A stretch of 64,000 bases of DNA from Manihot esculenta (taxonomy: Eukaryota; Streptophyta; Magnoliopsida; Malpighiales; Euphorbiaceae), in the NCBI RefSeq assembly GCF_001659605.2, contig NC_035171.2:3478325-3542324 (forward strand), written 5' to 3'. Under the pieces are notes generated by a model, which had not been told where the DNA came from, ran no database searches, and was given only the letters and a program-made list of their open reading frames with translations. Position numbers and translations under genes: made by a program. Shown piece after piece: positions 35,662-48,850 of the stretch. Every line of letters begins with the position of its first letter. Positions within the stretch are counted from its first letter, which is position 1.

Positions 35662-36267
35662 TGATGTACGAGATTTAGAAAGTTGAATTTACTGTAATTG
35701 TAAAGTTTAGAGAGAAAAAAATACTCCATTCCTTTTATCCGATGTCTACTTTTTACTCGACTGAATATGTTGTGGATTCGACCCGTTCCGTATAACCGAA
35801 TCATATTGTGAGAATTAACTAAAAGAAATTCGATTCTTTTAAATTCGGTCTCGACTCAAAATAGAAAAAATATGATGATCATCAATAATAATAATAATAA
35901 TTACTATTTAATTTTTATACTAAACTCGTGATTTTTACTTTTAAAAATTATACTAAAATATTAGTGATATTTTAAAAAATAAATTAATCAGTTATTTCAT
36001 TAAATATTAATTAATGAGTTTTTATGGATTAAATACTAAATTTTTCTAAATATAAAAAAAGAAACCTAATGGGCTTGGCATTCTGAATAATTTTTTCCAT
36101 GATCGCAGCCCATTTAAAAAGAAGTGTGGGGATAGGGCCATGGTATTTATAGTTTCGGATAAGATAGGCAAATGAGATGAAATGCGCCACACAGACATGA
36201 CACCATTTCTAAAGCACAATTGCATGCAAATATCTAATGAAACTTCAAATCCACAAATATCACAAAA
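35236..36267. promoter_or_regulatory. Bidirectional upstream region of tRNase Z (-) and PnsB3 (+)
   Basis: About 1.03 kb separates the two start codons. On the PnsB3 side a TATTTATAG TATA-like box lies at 36144-36152, about 115 bases before the ATG, and a GATAAG I-box-like word lies at 36158-36163. An (ATA)n tract lies at 35616-35661 and a shorter one at 35886-35900. The centre is very AT-rich and otherwise featureless. Confidence 0.45.
35616..35661. repeat. (ATA)n microsatellite
   Basis: About fifteen trinucleotide units within the tRNase Z/PnsB3 shared upstream region. Confidence 0.95.
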
Positions 36268-38031
36268 ATGGCTACTCTGCAACTTAACTCTTATGGTTTA
36301 GCTTCCATGAAAGCTCCCCATAACTTGAAGCAAACTACCAACACTTTCAAAACCCTTAAGCCCTCCACCCATTCTAGTTTCTCCAGGCTCAAAATCAGGG
36401 CCGTCGGTACGGTGCCAGAGAGTAAATCCGATGCCAAGGAGCCTGAAGATCCGCCTTCCATTAGCTTTGCATTTGTTCATGTAAGTGAAACATTGATTAG
36501 TTTTAGAATAATTTTGATACACCATTAATGTAAGTATGTGTATTTTTAGTCTGTGTTATTACCAGATGGAACACCTGATGTCCATTTTCGGACAGCCTGT
36601 GGTGGCCAGAAGCTTAGGGATGTAATGTTGGATTCTAATATTGAATTGTATGGACCATATGTAAGTTTTTTTTTTTATTATTGTCTTAATATTTTATGGA
36701 CTATATTAATTACATTATTAGTTGAATTATTGTAGCGATGTTCTGATTGTGGAGTTGATTTGTTGAATTTTCAGTCAAGAGCTTTGCTAAATTGTGCTGG
36801 AGGAGGAACCTGTGGGACTTGCATGGTGGAGGTGAATTATACTTCTAATTACCAGTGTTTAATTACCACTCTTATACACATTAACTCTGAGGAAATTACC
36901 AAATCTAATTACGTTTTACATTTTGATTGTTTTTCTAATATTGATCATTTAGTCGATGTTAAGATAAAAAATTTTTAGAGAATAATTATTAAAAATGATG
37001 AATTGAAATTCATTGGATTCATTAATTTAGAACACTTAAATCAAAATTTGATTTTACGAAAAAATCAATAATTTGGGTTGGTAATTAGAGAGTTAATAAA
37101 GTTAATAAGTAAGTCAAGGTTTTGGAGTAGTCTCAATGTGAGATTTTTAGCATGAGTTTAAGTGCCATCCAACTAAGGTTGATTTAAGAGTACATATATT
37201 TTGATCATCTGGAACTCCGCAAGATTAAACGAAAATATTTTTTGGTAAATATATCATACGGCTTATTAATAATGGATAGTTGATTAATAAATGTGAAGCC
37301 GATTAGATTATATTCCGTCTTTTCATTCGTATCACATCAACCTGTCCCCTAACATTTGTATTTAAAATCTTAGTAAGAGTGAGTAGAGCCGACCACTTGC
37401 GCCGAAGGTCTGTAGGTATTTCCTAATTGTATTAGATCATATCCGATTTGCTCGACTTTTATCAGGATCGGTTTTCTTCGATTGTCAAAAATCTCAAACT
37501 GTAGAGATGTGTGTCCTGATTTTAGAATCTTATATCTCATTTATTATCGAAAAATATATTGGAATGAAAGTTTAATTTCAAATATGTTTAATTGAAAAAA
37601 TGATTTATATACCATTCTAACCAAAGTTTGATATGATAATGTCAGGTAATAATGGGGAAGGAGTTGCTTAACCCTCGTACAGACAAAGAGAAGGAGCTAC
37701 TCAAGAAGGTATCTCTTACCATTTTCACCATTTTTCAAGTTTCAATTCCTATTGCTTTTTATACTATTTTTTTAAAAGGCTGAAACTTTTTTTTTCAGAA
37801 ACCTAAGAATTGGAGACTTGCTTGCCAAACCACAGTTGGTAAACCAGATTCTAAAGGACTGGTTTGTATTCCTAATTTCTAAAATAAATTAATGGTCTTT
37901 TTTTCTTGTTTTATACATATAAATTGTCTTATGCCCTCAATCTGATACAGGTTGTCATCCAGCAACTGCCTGAATGGAAAGCTCATGAATGGAAATATGA
38001 GAAACTATTGCCTCCAGAATTACAACAATAA
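36268..38031 (+). CDS. PNSB3: Photosynthetic NDH subunit of subcomplex B 3 (ferredoxin-like)
   Basis: Six exons give 195 residues: 36268-36480, 36550-36660, 36775-36831, 37646-37708, 37799-37861 and 37951-38031. Residues 1 to about 45 are Ser/Thr/Lys-rich with few acids, as in a chloroplast transit peptide. The remainder is a 2Fe-2S ferredoxin-like fold: FRTACGGQKL, then cysteines 115, 121 and 124 in NCAGGGTCGTCMVE and Cys157 in WRLACQTT. PnsB3 (NDF4, At3g16250, 204 residues) is a subunit of the chloroplast NDH complex, which carries cyclic electron flow around photosystem I. Length, cysteine pattern and neighbours agree. Intron 3 holds an LTR-like remnant. The end is convergent with the aquaporin gene, 321 bases apart. 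Confidence 0.9.
37130..37530. mobile_element. Gypsy LTR-like remnant in PnsB3 intron 3
   Basis: A core at about 37255-37310, reading CGGCTTATTAATAATGGATA then GTTGATTAATAAATGTGAAG and CCGATTAG, matches the LTR at 1310-1350 (CGGCTCATTAATGGCAGACA, GTTGATTAATAAATGTTGAG, CCAGTTAA). The following CATTTGTATTTAAAATCTTA also matches 1410-1420. Ends could not be placed. Confidence 0.5.
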
Positions 38032-38352
38032 ATTCTTTTTTTTTTCTTTTTGTACTGCCCATGTTATTAGTTTTAATTTAATAATATCTTTTGAATCTGA
38101 GTATTTGACCATTTTTGCATTATTAAAAAAAAGATAAATAGAAATAAAAATAAAGCATGAACTGCACATAATCACATCTCCATAATCAAAGGATAACCAC
38201 AAACAAGGCTTTACAACAACAAAGGCAAAATGAACTAAGAAGGACCCCATAAATAAATATTCAAAAAAAAAAAAACCAGCAAAGAAAAGAAATAAGAGAA
38301 TAATCTCCCATTTTTCTTTTATTACAGAAACAAATTGATTTGAAGCACAAAC

Positions 38353-39306
38353 TTAGAACTCATTGGACAAGGGTGCATGATCACTGGGGATGTACAAGTT
38401 TCCATAGATGAGACCAGCAAGCCCACCTCCAATAAGAGGACCAACCCAGTAGATCCAATTGTCATGGAAGTTACCGCTGGCGACGGCCGGCCCAAATGAC
38501 CTTGCTGGGTTCATTGATCCACCGGAGAATGGCCCAGCAGCCAGGATATTGGCACCGACTATGAAGCCAATGGCAATTGGAGCAATGATGCCCAAAGATC
38601 CTTTCTTGGGGTCAGCTGCGGTTGCATACACTGTGTATACCAAAGCAAATGTGATGACTATCTCCATCACCACTCCTTCAACGGCTCCAACTCCAGCGGC
38701 AACGCCGTGTGTGGGGACTGCCTGAAGAACCGCAACAGAAAAAAAAAATCATATAATTTTAATTAGGAAAAAAATATCTTGTACGTGTGGTATCCTTGGA
38801 CTTAGAACTTACCAAACCTCCTGTGACAGCCTTGAGAAGGAAGCAAGCAACAATGGAGCCAAGAAGCTGAGCAATCCAGTAGAAGATGCCAGTGAGGATA
38901 GTGATTTGGCCACCAAGAGCCAAGCCAAAGGTAACAGCAGGGTTGACATGGCCACCGGAGATGTTAGCTCCTACGGCAACTGCAACAAAGAGAGCAAATC
39001 CATGGCAAACAGCAATGGCTACTAGACCAGCAGGATCAAGAGCTGCATTGCCTGTCAACTTATCTGTAACAAAAACAACAACCACCCCATTAATTTTACG
39101 TTGTAAAACTAACAATTATATCAAGAATCATGCAGATAATGCAGATAATAAGCAGATCAATTAAAGATATAGAACTAACTGTAAGCAATGGCTGAGCCAA
39201 CACCAGCAAAAACAAAGAGCAAAGTTGAGATAAACTCAGCAATGTAGGCTTTAAAAGAGCCTAAGCTAAAAGAATCATCAAAGCGACCGAAGGCAATTCT
39301 GGCCAT
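38353..39306 (-). CDS. TIP2-1: Tonoplast intrinsic protein (aquaporin), TIP2 subfamily
   Basis: Three exons give 248 residues: 39306-39180, 39063-38813 and 38721-38353. It starts [20 protein letters not shown], contains both channel boxes (HVNPAVTF and SMNPARSF) and the conserved GANISGGH, and ends near [14 protein letters not shown]. Six membrane spans are expected. The sequence is close to Arabidopsis TIP2;1 (delta-TIP, At3g16240, 250 residues), which conducts water and ammonia across the vacuolar membrane. The exact paralogue number within TIP2 is inferred from resemblance and from its place beside PnsB3. Confidence 0.93.
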
Positions 39307-39440
39307 TTCAGAAACAAGATTGGCTCAGCTAGAGCTAGAGGAGAAGTGAAATCTTCAATGGAGGAGAAGGCCAAGCAATGCCTTTCTCATCATGTCATAT
39401 ATTTATATATACAAATCCCAAATATTGAATAAAGCCCATG
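39307..39440 (-). promoter_or_regulatory. TIP2 core promoter and leader
   Basis: On the minus strand a TATATAAAT box corresponds to plus positions 39401-39409, about 95-105 bases before the ATG. It is followed by a purine-rich leader, a spacing typical of a plant TATA promoter with a short 5' untranslated region. Confidence 0.6.
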
Positions 39441-41411
39441 AGTTGTTTAAGGGTATTATTATTGTTTTGATTATGCAATTTTTTTTTATTTATTTATATG
39501 AGGATAAATGAAAGAGAATATTGAGATGTATACATGCACAACCAATCAAATTGCTTCTGGTGTCGTAGCTGGCATTTAACTTACTTTATTAGAAATGTCT
39601 GGATGCACATCAATGATTCGTTCATGTTACCCACCTCTCTACAGAAGGAGAGGCAAATGTGAAGAAAATAATCATAAAGAAAAGAAGGTGATTGAGGCAT
39701 GACTAGCTTTGGTCCACAAAGGCCACCGACCATGTCCCCAAAAAAAAGTTGGAAATTTTGTGGGATTTAAAAAATGAGTGGATAGGTTTGATCATTGGTG
39801 GATTATATTTATAAATTTGATTATTTGAGGATTTTTTAATGTAATATAATTGTGATTGGTTGAATTTATTTTGGTATGAATTATGGTATTAGGAAATAAA
39901 TATTCTACCATCTTATTTCACCTATTAAAGATAATTGTGATTGATTTAAGATGAAGTTAAGTAGAGGCTGGCTAATGAACATGGACAGAAAGGAATCTCT
40001 ATGACATTTTTGGAAAAAGTAAGATTTTTTTAATTTTTCTTCCATATTATTATTAATGATAACCTTTCTAATTATGTATTGATATCAACGTAAATAATTA
40101 TGTTGCTTTGCCTTTTTCTTTTTGAAAATTTCTGTCTTGTTCTTTCTTTTGCCCCTTTTCACCTCTTGCAAAAGGGGTTCTGGATATCCATTTGATGATT
40201 CTCTTGTTCTTTAGGGCTGTGATTTGTGGTTGTGAATTGGCTAATTTTATGGGATCCCATTGCTGACCCACAACTTTTTTCTTTTAAAGGGTTCAAATTG
40301 ACAATTCACTATATACCATTGATGAGTATTTTTAATTATTATATGGGTAGAGAAAAAATCAACTGCTTTTATTTTAAGTCACAGAGAAATTCATTGAAAC
40401 ATCACATGTTCTGTCTCAATTGAAATCATATTTATCCACTACCAGACTAGCCAAAAGGATTGTCTTGATGGCAAATAATGAACTACAAAAAATTTGGACT
40501 GGTGAAAGCTATCTATGCACTATACTTTTGGAAATATTTTTTTATGTATTTAATTCATATGCATATTTATGAACTAATTATAAAATCATGTTATGCATTT
40601 TTAGTAATTTAATGTAGTTCTTTTTTATGTAAATTATATAAATATTACCGTTGACTTCATAAAGTAGTTCCAATTACAATTTTATACATGAATGATGACT
40701 TGATATGAGGTAAAAAGAATACTATTTAAGAGGTAATACTTGAATAATGCTATCATAAATTGCAATTCTAGTCAACAGATAAATTCTTTAACCCCTATTT
40801 GAAATAAAAAATTCTATGGCAATTCAATTCAATTAAGAGTAAAAATAATTTAATTTTTTTCAGTTTGAAAAATTTTTATCTTAAAAAAAAATTAAATCAT
40901 GTATAATTTTATAAAAATTCAGTTTTTTTGTTTTTTTTCTATAAATGGATCTTTCCTAACAAAACCTAACTTCCCCATTTCACTTTCCCCTCGTCAATTC
41001 CTATCAAGGCATGAATGGTAACGCCAAAACCTACCCCACCTACACTCTGCCACTTCTGAACTGAACTCGAGATTTCAGCTTTAACTCAGCTTTTTCTTCC
41101 TGCTTCATCTGGTTCGCCCATAACTAGCACCCAACTCACACTTCAGAGTGTGACAGAGAATCCAAAGATGAGTGCAATTCTGATGGTCTTGATAATAGTA
41201 TGGGCACAGGAATTCAAGTATGCTCAATCAGATCACAGTGGAAAGCTACAAATTTGAAAGCTGAAATTTCAAAACAATCACACACACACAGACAAAAAAA
41301 TAACAGTAACAATTAAGCCTTAATCCCAAACTAACATTAAGCAATTTAATTTATGTAATCTTGCTAACTTTCAATTCAAGCCGAGTTAGATTTCAATTTT
41401 GAAGCTGCAGA
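39441..41411. other. Spacer between TIP2 and the ASCC1-like gene
   Basis: About 2 kb of AT-rich DNA containing the distal upstream region of TIP2 and the 3' flank of the ASCC1-like gene. No gene, tRNA or bounded repeat was seen. Confidence 0.4.
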
Positions 41412-44400
41412 TCAATCTACTTGCATGCTTTCAGGAAAAGGTATCGAAGCACAACAATGGTAATATCCATTCTCATCGTACACAAAACGTTGTGAAAGAT
41501 GTGCTTCGCGTATGAGATACTCCCCCCATTCCTCAGATCCAAACTGCTTGAAAATGCCTCGAGCATCGAAGGAATCATTTTTTCTTCTCCACTTCTTCCT
41601 GAAAAATTTGAGTTCCACATATTAGCCATGCAGATAGAGAAGCCAAAAGAAATCATTAAGACCGAGTAGTGGAAGGTTTAGGCAAAGAAATATAGGGAAA
41701 AGAAAGAAAGAGCATTAGTACCCTCTCCTATGGCTTGTGTTCATCACTGTGGCATGCAACTGCAATTCAGTGACACAACAGATCTGTAATATCAGTAATT
41801 CTGACACCAAGAGCAAAGTAAACAAAATAAAGGACTTGCGGCAACATGAAATGGTCCATTAAGTTAAGGTTTAAGTATGCCAAAATCATCAAATCAGTAC
41901 ATTAAAGCTTATATAATTCTAGTTCATGTTTTGTTCCAGGATTAAATAATCTCTATGTGAAAGTCTAAGGATCCCCCTTTTATTTCATACTTGATCAAAG
42001 TCAAATTACCACACAATATTTTAACACAACTGCATTTGAGCGGATAACACAATATATACGATAAAAATATCAAGTGCATTAAGTTCCGTTACTTTCACAA
42101 CCACATAACAGCATAAACCAATGCATTGAAAATTTCAAATTAATGTCAAACTTTCAGAGCTAAATTTGCCAAATAAGTATGCATTTATGATAATTCAAAA
42201 GTATTTACTGCATGTTTCTGTACATTTTGCTCATATTTTCTTCAATCAGATAGCCAAATAAGTATGCGAGCAGCACGACCAGGACTTGTTATGGAGTTGA
42301 AAGAATGATCCAGAAGGACCAAAACTTTGTTTTAACATTACTAGCAAATGAACAATTCATAACACAGCAATCATGGAAAAAATGCACACACATGCTATGT
42401 GTATTTTAAAATTGAAGTTGACTTGCAAAATCTCAAGAAGACATACACAAAATTAATTCTGTTAATGAAACAAGGTTTGCATGATACTCAGAAACATTAG
42501 CTATGCCATGCATTCCTATTCCAGGAACAAATGGTTCAATTAAAAGCTATAGAGTAACTCCCAGATTTATCCAGTTCCAGAACGTAAAAAAGCTAGGTTC
42601 TCAAAAATAGTACAGGTGGAGATGGAAGGAAATGAGAGTATGGATAAAAGGTAAGCAAGCTAAAAACCTTCAATTTTATTGAATAGTTTGAGCAAAGCAA
42701 GTATGCAATGGCTGTTGCAAAGAAAATACTTAGATATTTTTAATCTGTACTCAGAGAATGATAAAGCAATGGTGGCAACAAATGAATAACCCAAACATAA
42801 TCTCAGCATGTCAAGTCTAATCATATGTTAGGGCAATAGCTCTAACAGGTTGAAATAAGGCGGAATAGAGAGAAATAGAGAAGAAGAAGAGAGAAGAATA
42901 GAGAAGAAGAGACTGTTTGGATAGAGAAGAAGGTTTTAGAGTGAAGCAGGTGAGCTGTGCGTGTATTGATGAATAAAAATGGAATGCCTTTACATGTGTG
43001 TTGTGCTGAGATATATACTATTTCTCAGTAACTAACTAGACAGTTGTACACTCATAACCTATAGCAGCCTATAATAGCTGTAATATTCCCTGTTATACAC
43101 TTAAATCCCTCTTATTTCTATATTTCTTCCTAGAACACATGACATCATATAATGATGAGAAAGGGATAACTGAAGGATTACTATTGCACCTTTAACTTTT
43201 GTTTAGCGTCTTTATCCAGCACAAGTCCAGCCTCAACAAATGCATCAGTAATGACCTCTAAGAAAGCTAAGGAAATCCAAAAGAGTCCATGTCAAGTGAC
43301 AGAAAAACCTCAATCTATTAGTACTAGGCATCATTGTTCTCCTTTTCTAATTGTTGTTCCCAAATCAAGCACGAGGAAATAGCAATGTACGAGACATTAG
43401 ATAATTGACACTTAGATAATTAGGATACGACAGGCACGTAAAAGGCGGTCCTCATTTCCAACTTCTTCTACAGTCGCATAGAGAACACGGGCTTTTGCCA
43501 TAGAACCTCTCATCATATCCTGCAGCAGGATAAGATCATTAGAGTTCAGGTCCACAATGAGAAGAAATTTAATTTTTTAAGAAAATGAACTGTCACCATG
43601 AAACAAGTACATGTACACAGTTCCTCCCTGACATCATCTATAGAAGTTACACCACTAAAAAATAAGAAGTATTCCAACTAAATTTACTGAAGATAAAGGT
43701 TGAGGTTCAAAAGGCCAGTGCATTTACTACAGACAACAAAAACAAGAGAATGATTTCCAGTTCTACTTACCAGCCCCTTAAGTCTGACATAGAGTGGTCG
43801 ATTATCCAAGGCATCCATCACTTTTGAGGATATACTCTAAGTAAAAGGATATGGCATTTCATCATCAAATAGTGATACAACCAGCCAAAACCTATCTCAT
43901 TCAAAAACAATATACCTTCAGAACCTCTGTAGCAGCATCAATTCGCTTCTTATTCCAGAGCTTCAACATGAGCACGGTTAAGTGAAACGCTTTAGGTTTG
44001 GTAAATATAGATTTGTCTATTCCCAAGACTGTCAAGTGCAACATAAATCAGTAAGAATTTGTTAAAGTAAGGAGGGAGGGTATAAAAGGAAGAAAAGGAA
44101 TGGATTAATTCTCAAACAAACAGAAGCAAATTAATTATCTCAAGTAAGTTTGGCAAGTGGTAACAAAATTTTTCCCTAAACAAGTAAAAAGCAAAATTAG
44201 AACCAAGAATTCATTGGTAAAAATGGATGAATTCAGACAAATAGTTATACTCATGCATGCTGATATCAGGCATAGGCTCTTCATTTAAAAAATCCTAAGT
44301 TTTTTAAATCCTACCGGATAAAGTAGTTGACTTTGATGCTTTAGGTGCATAACTAACAAGAGGCATGCTAGTTAAATCCACTTTAACATAATTGTCATCT

Positions 44401-47400
44401 TCAACTTTAAGTGCAACAGCAACATCAGATCCTTTACGCAAATCTTTGTCCTTATCTTCATTGTCAGAAGTATCTTCATTGGAATCACTCTCAACAGTCT
44501 CATCCTGGAAAGAATCACTAGTTCCCAATATGGAATTCTGAAACTTGACTAGCTTATCAACCAATTCTGGGTGTATTGCCAGTGGAAGAGATATGAAGTG
44601 AGAGTAATTCAGACTTGGGCTGTTAATTGCCTGTGTTTCAAACCCCAAGAAAGACAGCAAAAAAAAAGGGGGGGTTAATACCATGTCTTGAAAAGGATAA
44701 ATGATCAGGTGTATATTTGACATCCACTATGAAGAAGCAAACAATGACGCCCTAAAATATACCAAATCATTTTTATTGATTGGAGCTGTTTGTAAAGAAT
44801 ATTTTAGATACCAAAAAAAAAGGAAGGAGTTGCAAGCAACTTATGAAAGATTGCTAACTTAACAAAAAGAACGCCATTGTTTGCTCACAGCTCTACTAGT
44901 TGATGTTAAAACTCAGTTCCTTTGATGGACCTTTCTGCATTTAATTTTCCTCTTGATAGTATTGATTGTAACTTTGGGTGATTACATCTAAACCTTAGAT
45001 AATTTCACCAATCCACACACATGATACAAGTCATGACCTAATAGAATTCATAATCAATGCCAAATTACAAAACTACCTTTCAAAAAATGTACAAGAACAA
45101 GATGATGATGAAATAACATATACAAATGAGCAAACCTCCTCTACAATAGCTTGTATCTTTTCTGAAGCTCTAGTTACACTATCAATTGAACTTCCTTCAA
45201 TGACTGCAATAGATAAACATGTAAGGATTAGAAAAGAAGATCTAATCAATATTGGGGCAAATCATTTTTATATGAAAATAATGGAAATATTGAAATTAGA
45301 GTTTACTTAACTTATCAGAATTGGTCTGTTAAAATTATGAAAGAAATCAAAGGATCCATGGACATTCACTATGATAATTTGATGACAATTACACAGAGAG
45401 ATGCAAAAATCCTTGAAACTCACTAATAGATTCCTCCTCCTTTGAAGATGGAATGAAAATCTTAACTCCCATCTCCTCTTCAAATTTTTTCTGTGAAAAT
45501 CCTCTGAGGCAGAAAACTTAGAAGTGTAAGGAAACACAAATTTAACTTATGTTCAAGAAAATTCACATGCTGAATCTCATACCCTTTTCCTTTGATAAAC
45601 CGAATAAGAGAGGCACCTACCTACAAATCAAGCAGTAAGTGAGCCCAAAGACTTAAAAAGAGATTTTAAAATGGAAAAAATAAAATAAAAATAGAAAGAG
45701 TCAAGGAACACAACAGAAAACCCAAAATTTAGGGATGATGAACATACTGACAAGATAGAGAAGAGGACTGTTAAAAAACATTGCATTAGAAAGACTGAGA
45801 TATTTTTGGTGTCTTATCTTATTTATTTAGCAAATAATGCATAAAATCAATTTTGTAGACAGCAGTGCACATCAACAGAAACATGAGTAATAAAATCACA
45901 TAGATAAGGTAATTCTGTGGAAGAAATCAATCATGAGAAAACATTATACAAACTGGACAGTAAGTCAGGATATCCAAAAATGCACATGAAAAATGCTCCA
46001 GTGGTGCAACATGACAAAGGCCTAACCACCATCACACACATGCAGATACATGGCAAGCCATTTCCTTTTAGTAGTACAAGAAAAACAGCATGTATAATTT
46101 ATCTGATACCAACACAAGTACACAACTTTTGGTGGTCAGCTTTCATTTACACTAAGGAACCAGCATCTCAGATAATCACACACACACACACACAAACAGA
46201 GAGAGAGAGAGAGAGAGAACTAATAGCAACAAGTCAGCTGAAAACTTTTTATGCCTTCGTACTGAGTCTAAACCCATTTCATGAATAGGCCTACAAAATC
46301 TTTATATATATAAACCACAATTTTTAACAAGTCAAAGGTTAACATACCTCAATAGAAAGTGAATGTTTCTCCATGGAAAGCACAGACTCTCCTTCTAGAA
46401 CTTTATTTTCAACATTACTGTCAAGGGAGGTAGAACTGACAGCTGATTGAGTTACTTCAGCTACAGTCGCTTCTTGAGTATTTGAAAAGGAGCTAGATGT
46501 CTTACAGTGTACTTCTTGAAGTTGACCTCCATTTTCTGACTCAATAGTCACATCTTTTATAGGGAATTTTTGCAGATAAACATCCAAGCAGTCAAATATT
46601 TAAATGATTAGTTGATGTAGAAAACTAAAAAAGGGATGAAAACAATTCTCGTTTTTTGTATTAGTTCTCAAAATCAATAATCATCATAGCAAACTCTACC
46701 AAAATACCTAAGAGGACAAAGGTATTTATAATAATATTCATAATCCTACCAGTATTAGAATTTGGAATCCCAAACAAGAAATACTTGAACAAATATTAAT
46801 TAGGAATAATAAACCAACTCAAACTTCCTAAATAATAATAAAATTCTTGAATTTTCTAGTACTTATAATGTAAATTAAAGATCTCAATTTTACAATTAAA
46901 AATAAAATAAAATAATTGTTAAACTAAATCTTTCTTGACCACATCACTAGTATAATGTTATTGTTCCACGACTGACTACTTGTTGACAAGACGAATGGAA
47001 AGATTATATAACCGTGAACCAAGAGGCAAGAAAAAGAATATATTTTTCATGGGAATCTGCATACCAAATATAAACATGCTAATTTCTTTTGAAATTTGAA
47101 ATATTTATTTTTCTGACGGGATGGTAGAAGTTTAATTAAATCGCTAAACATAAGTCGCATTGAATAATTTTAATGCCACATTAAACGATGCCATGTGTGA
47201 TAAAGTGTAGAACCAGGTTTGTTATGTTCTGTAGTTGTAAGTGCTACTGGATTGACCAAACTGATAACCCAGAGAAAAAATGATACAAAAAGGTTCATGA
47301 TGAGAAAAGGCATGATATTTAAGAAAACTAACCATCAACAGAACTGGCTTGAGTAGATACTGGCCTCCATAAACGAGTGAGTACTGTCTTTTGCTTTTTC

Positions 47401-47411
47401 TTGTTGCCCAT
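41412..47411 (-). CDS. ASCC1-like protein: KH domain plus 2H (LigT-type) phosphoesterase domain
   Basis: Twelve coding exons give 449 residues: 47411-47333, 46553-46348, 45620-45583, 45503-45424, 45203-45136, 44630-44315, 44028-43916, 43836-43771, 43519-43429, 43257-43190, 41759-41722 and 41598-41412. The start MGNKKKQKTVLTRLWRP is basic. A KH RNA-binding domain begins VGASLIRFIKGKGG and continues KKFEEEMGVKIFIPSSKEEE and IIEGSSIDSVTRASEKIQ (about 96-157). The 2H phosphoesterase domain follows, with both catalytic HxT motifs: HLT in KPKAFHLTVLMLKLW and HAT in LHATVMNT (about 377-379). ASCC1 in animals belongs to the activating signal cointegrator complex, involved in transcription and alkylation repair. 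The Arabidopsis relative I recall is At3g16230, described only as LigT-like. The plant role is unknown. Confidence 0.82.
46177..46218. repeat. Compound (CA)n(GA)n microsatellite
   Basis: Nine CA units then about ten GA units, inside the intron between ASCC1-like exons 2 and 3. Confidence 0.95.
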
Positions 47412-48850
47412 GCTGCCTAACCTAATTTCTGGCCCTGTTTTCTTCTTATTAAAGCCCAAACTATAATGAGAACAGTGTCCCTGTCACATCAGTTATTGCA
47501 ATAAAACTAAGCCAACTGCATACTTCATTCACATTACACCTCTTATACATCTAGAATCTCCAATTTACATTGAGCAATAACAAGAAATAAATTTTGAATA
47601 CTTCTTTTTTTTTCAGAAGAAACTGAAGATTAGTAATAAGAATCTTATGTTATAATGCACCAAAAAGTCATTTGCTCCACCTTTACCCTTTACACATTTC
47701 ATCCAGTTAAAAATATCGTAGAGGAAACAAAAATAATCAGCACATACTTAAATTCCAAAGTGGAAGAACAACATAACTTCAGAACTCAGGTACAAGACAA
47801 CAATTGAACTTCAGTTCCTAGAAAAAAATATTAGCAATTCAAAATGCATAATTATCCTCCTCTATTTTCTGCAAGTTTTTTTAAGAGGCTTCCTTCTAAG
47901 GGTTTATTTTCCCTCTCAAATTACCAGAATAAGGTCAGCAGAATAGTGAAATAATGAAGTTGCTTTTGTTGTTGATGTTTCAGTCAAATTGGGGGAAATT
48001 TTAAAAGAAAAAAGAGTTTATTTGAAATTGCATCTTCTTCTATACATACTTCAAACTCATCCTCAAATAAATTTGCCTTCTCATTCGTGAACCTAATCAC
48101 CGTCTGAGAATCTAATATTGGAAAGGAATAGGAAAAGAAAGGTAGTAAGCTACAATTTCAACAAAACTCAAAAGGGAAAAAATAAAGACGTTTGACTTTG
48201 AGCAGAATTGAGCATAAAAATCTGGGAAAAGCTAAAGCTTAATACCTGAAAGCAATTGGCAGGCTTCGACTTCACATATGAATTCCCAAATTGAAGCACA
48301 CTATTTGCTCTGTAACTATAACAATATAAAATCAAACAACTCAACTCAACCACCAATGATAAAAGAAATTTGCAGCTATAACAGCTCCAGTCAGTGATCA
48401 CTTTTTTTTATTGATTAATTATTTTTTCCGTACTTAATTAATCAACAATCCATAAGTATGCAGTATTCTTTAAACTCCAGGAACATGGCAGCTCCGCTTC
48501 AAGATTAAATTAACTCAACAATTTAGCTTAATGATGAGTCTATTACAAGAATCAAATTCGTGCAATTATTAGCATTACAAGCAAGTGAAAGGACTAGACT
48601 CTGTTTTCTTATTCTCTCTTTTCGTATTTTATAGAATAATGAGAAACCTAAGGTGGAAAAAATCTAGTATGCTTTTTCTCTACACAATTTCTTGAGAAAC
48701 AAACAGAAACAACGTACCTCAAGAGGAAGATGGACGTACGAGCAAACATCCGTATCTTTTTCTTCCTCTCTTCCACTGAAGTAGAGGATCGATTTCTTTT
48801 ACTTTCACACGTGCGAACCCTAACAAAGCAGAGCGTGATTATCTATTTTT
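47412..48850 (-). other. 5' untranslated region of the ASCC1-like gene with a probable leader intron
   Basis: A leader exon is suggested at about 48850-48718, ending GAG|GTACGT on the minus strand. An acceptor (AAACAG or AATTAG) lies just before the ATG at 47411. The 1.3 kb between has no coding frame. The exact transcript start is not determined. Confidence 0.4.

Noticed and set aside
38459..39164. Plus-strand frames opposite the aquaporin
   Set aside because: Antisense shadows of TIP2 exons, lacking splice support and homology.
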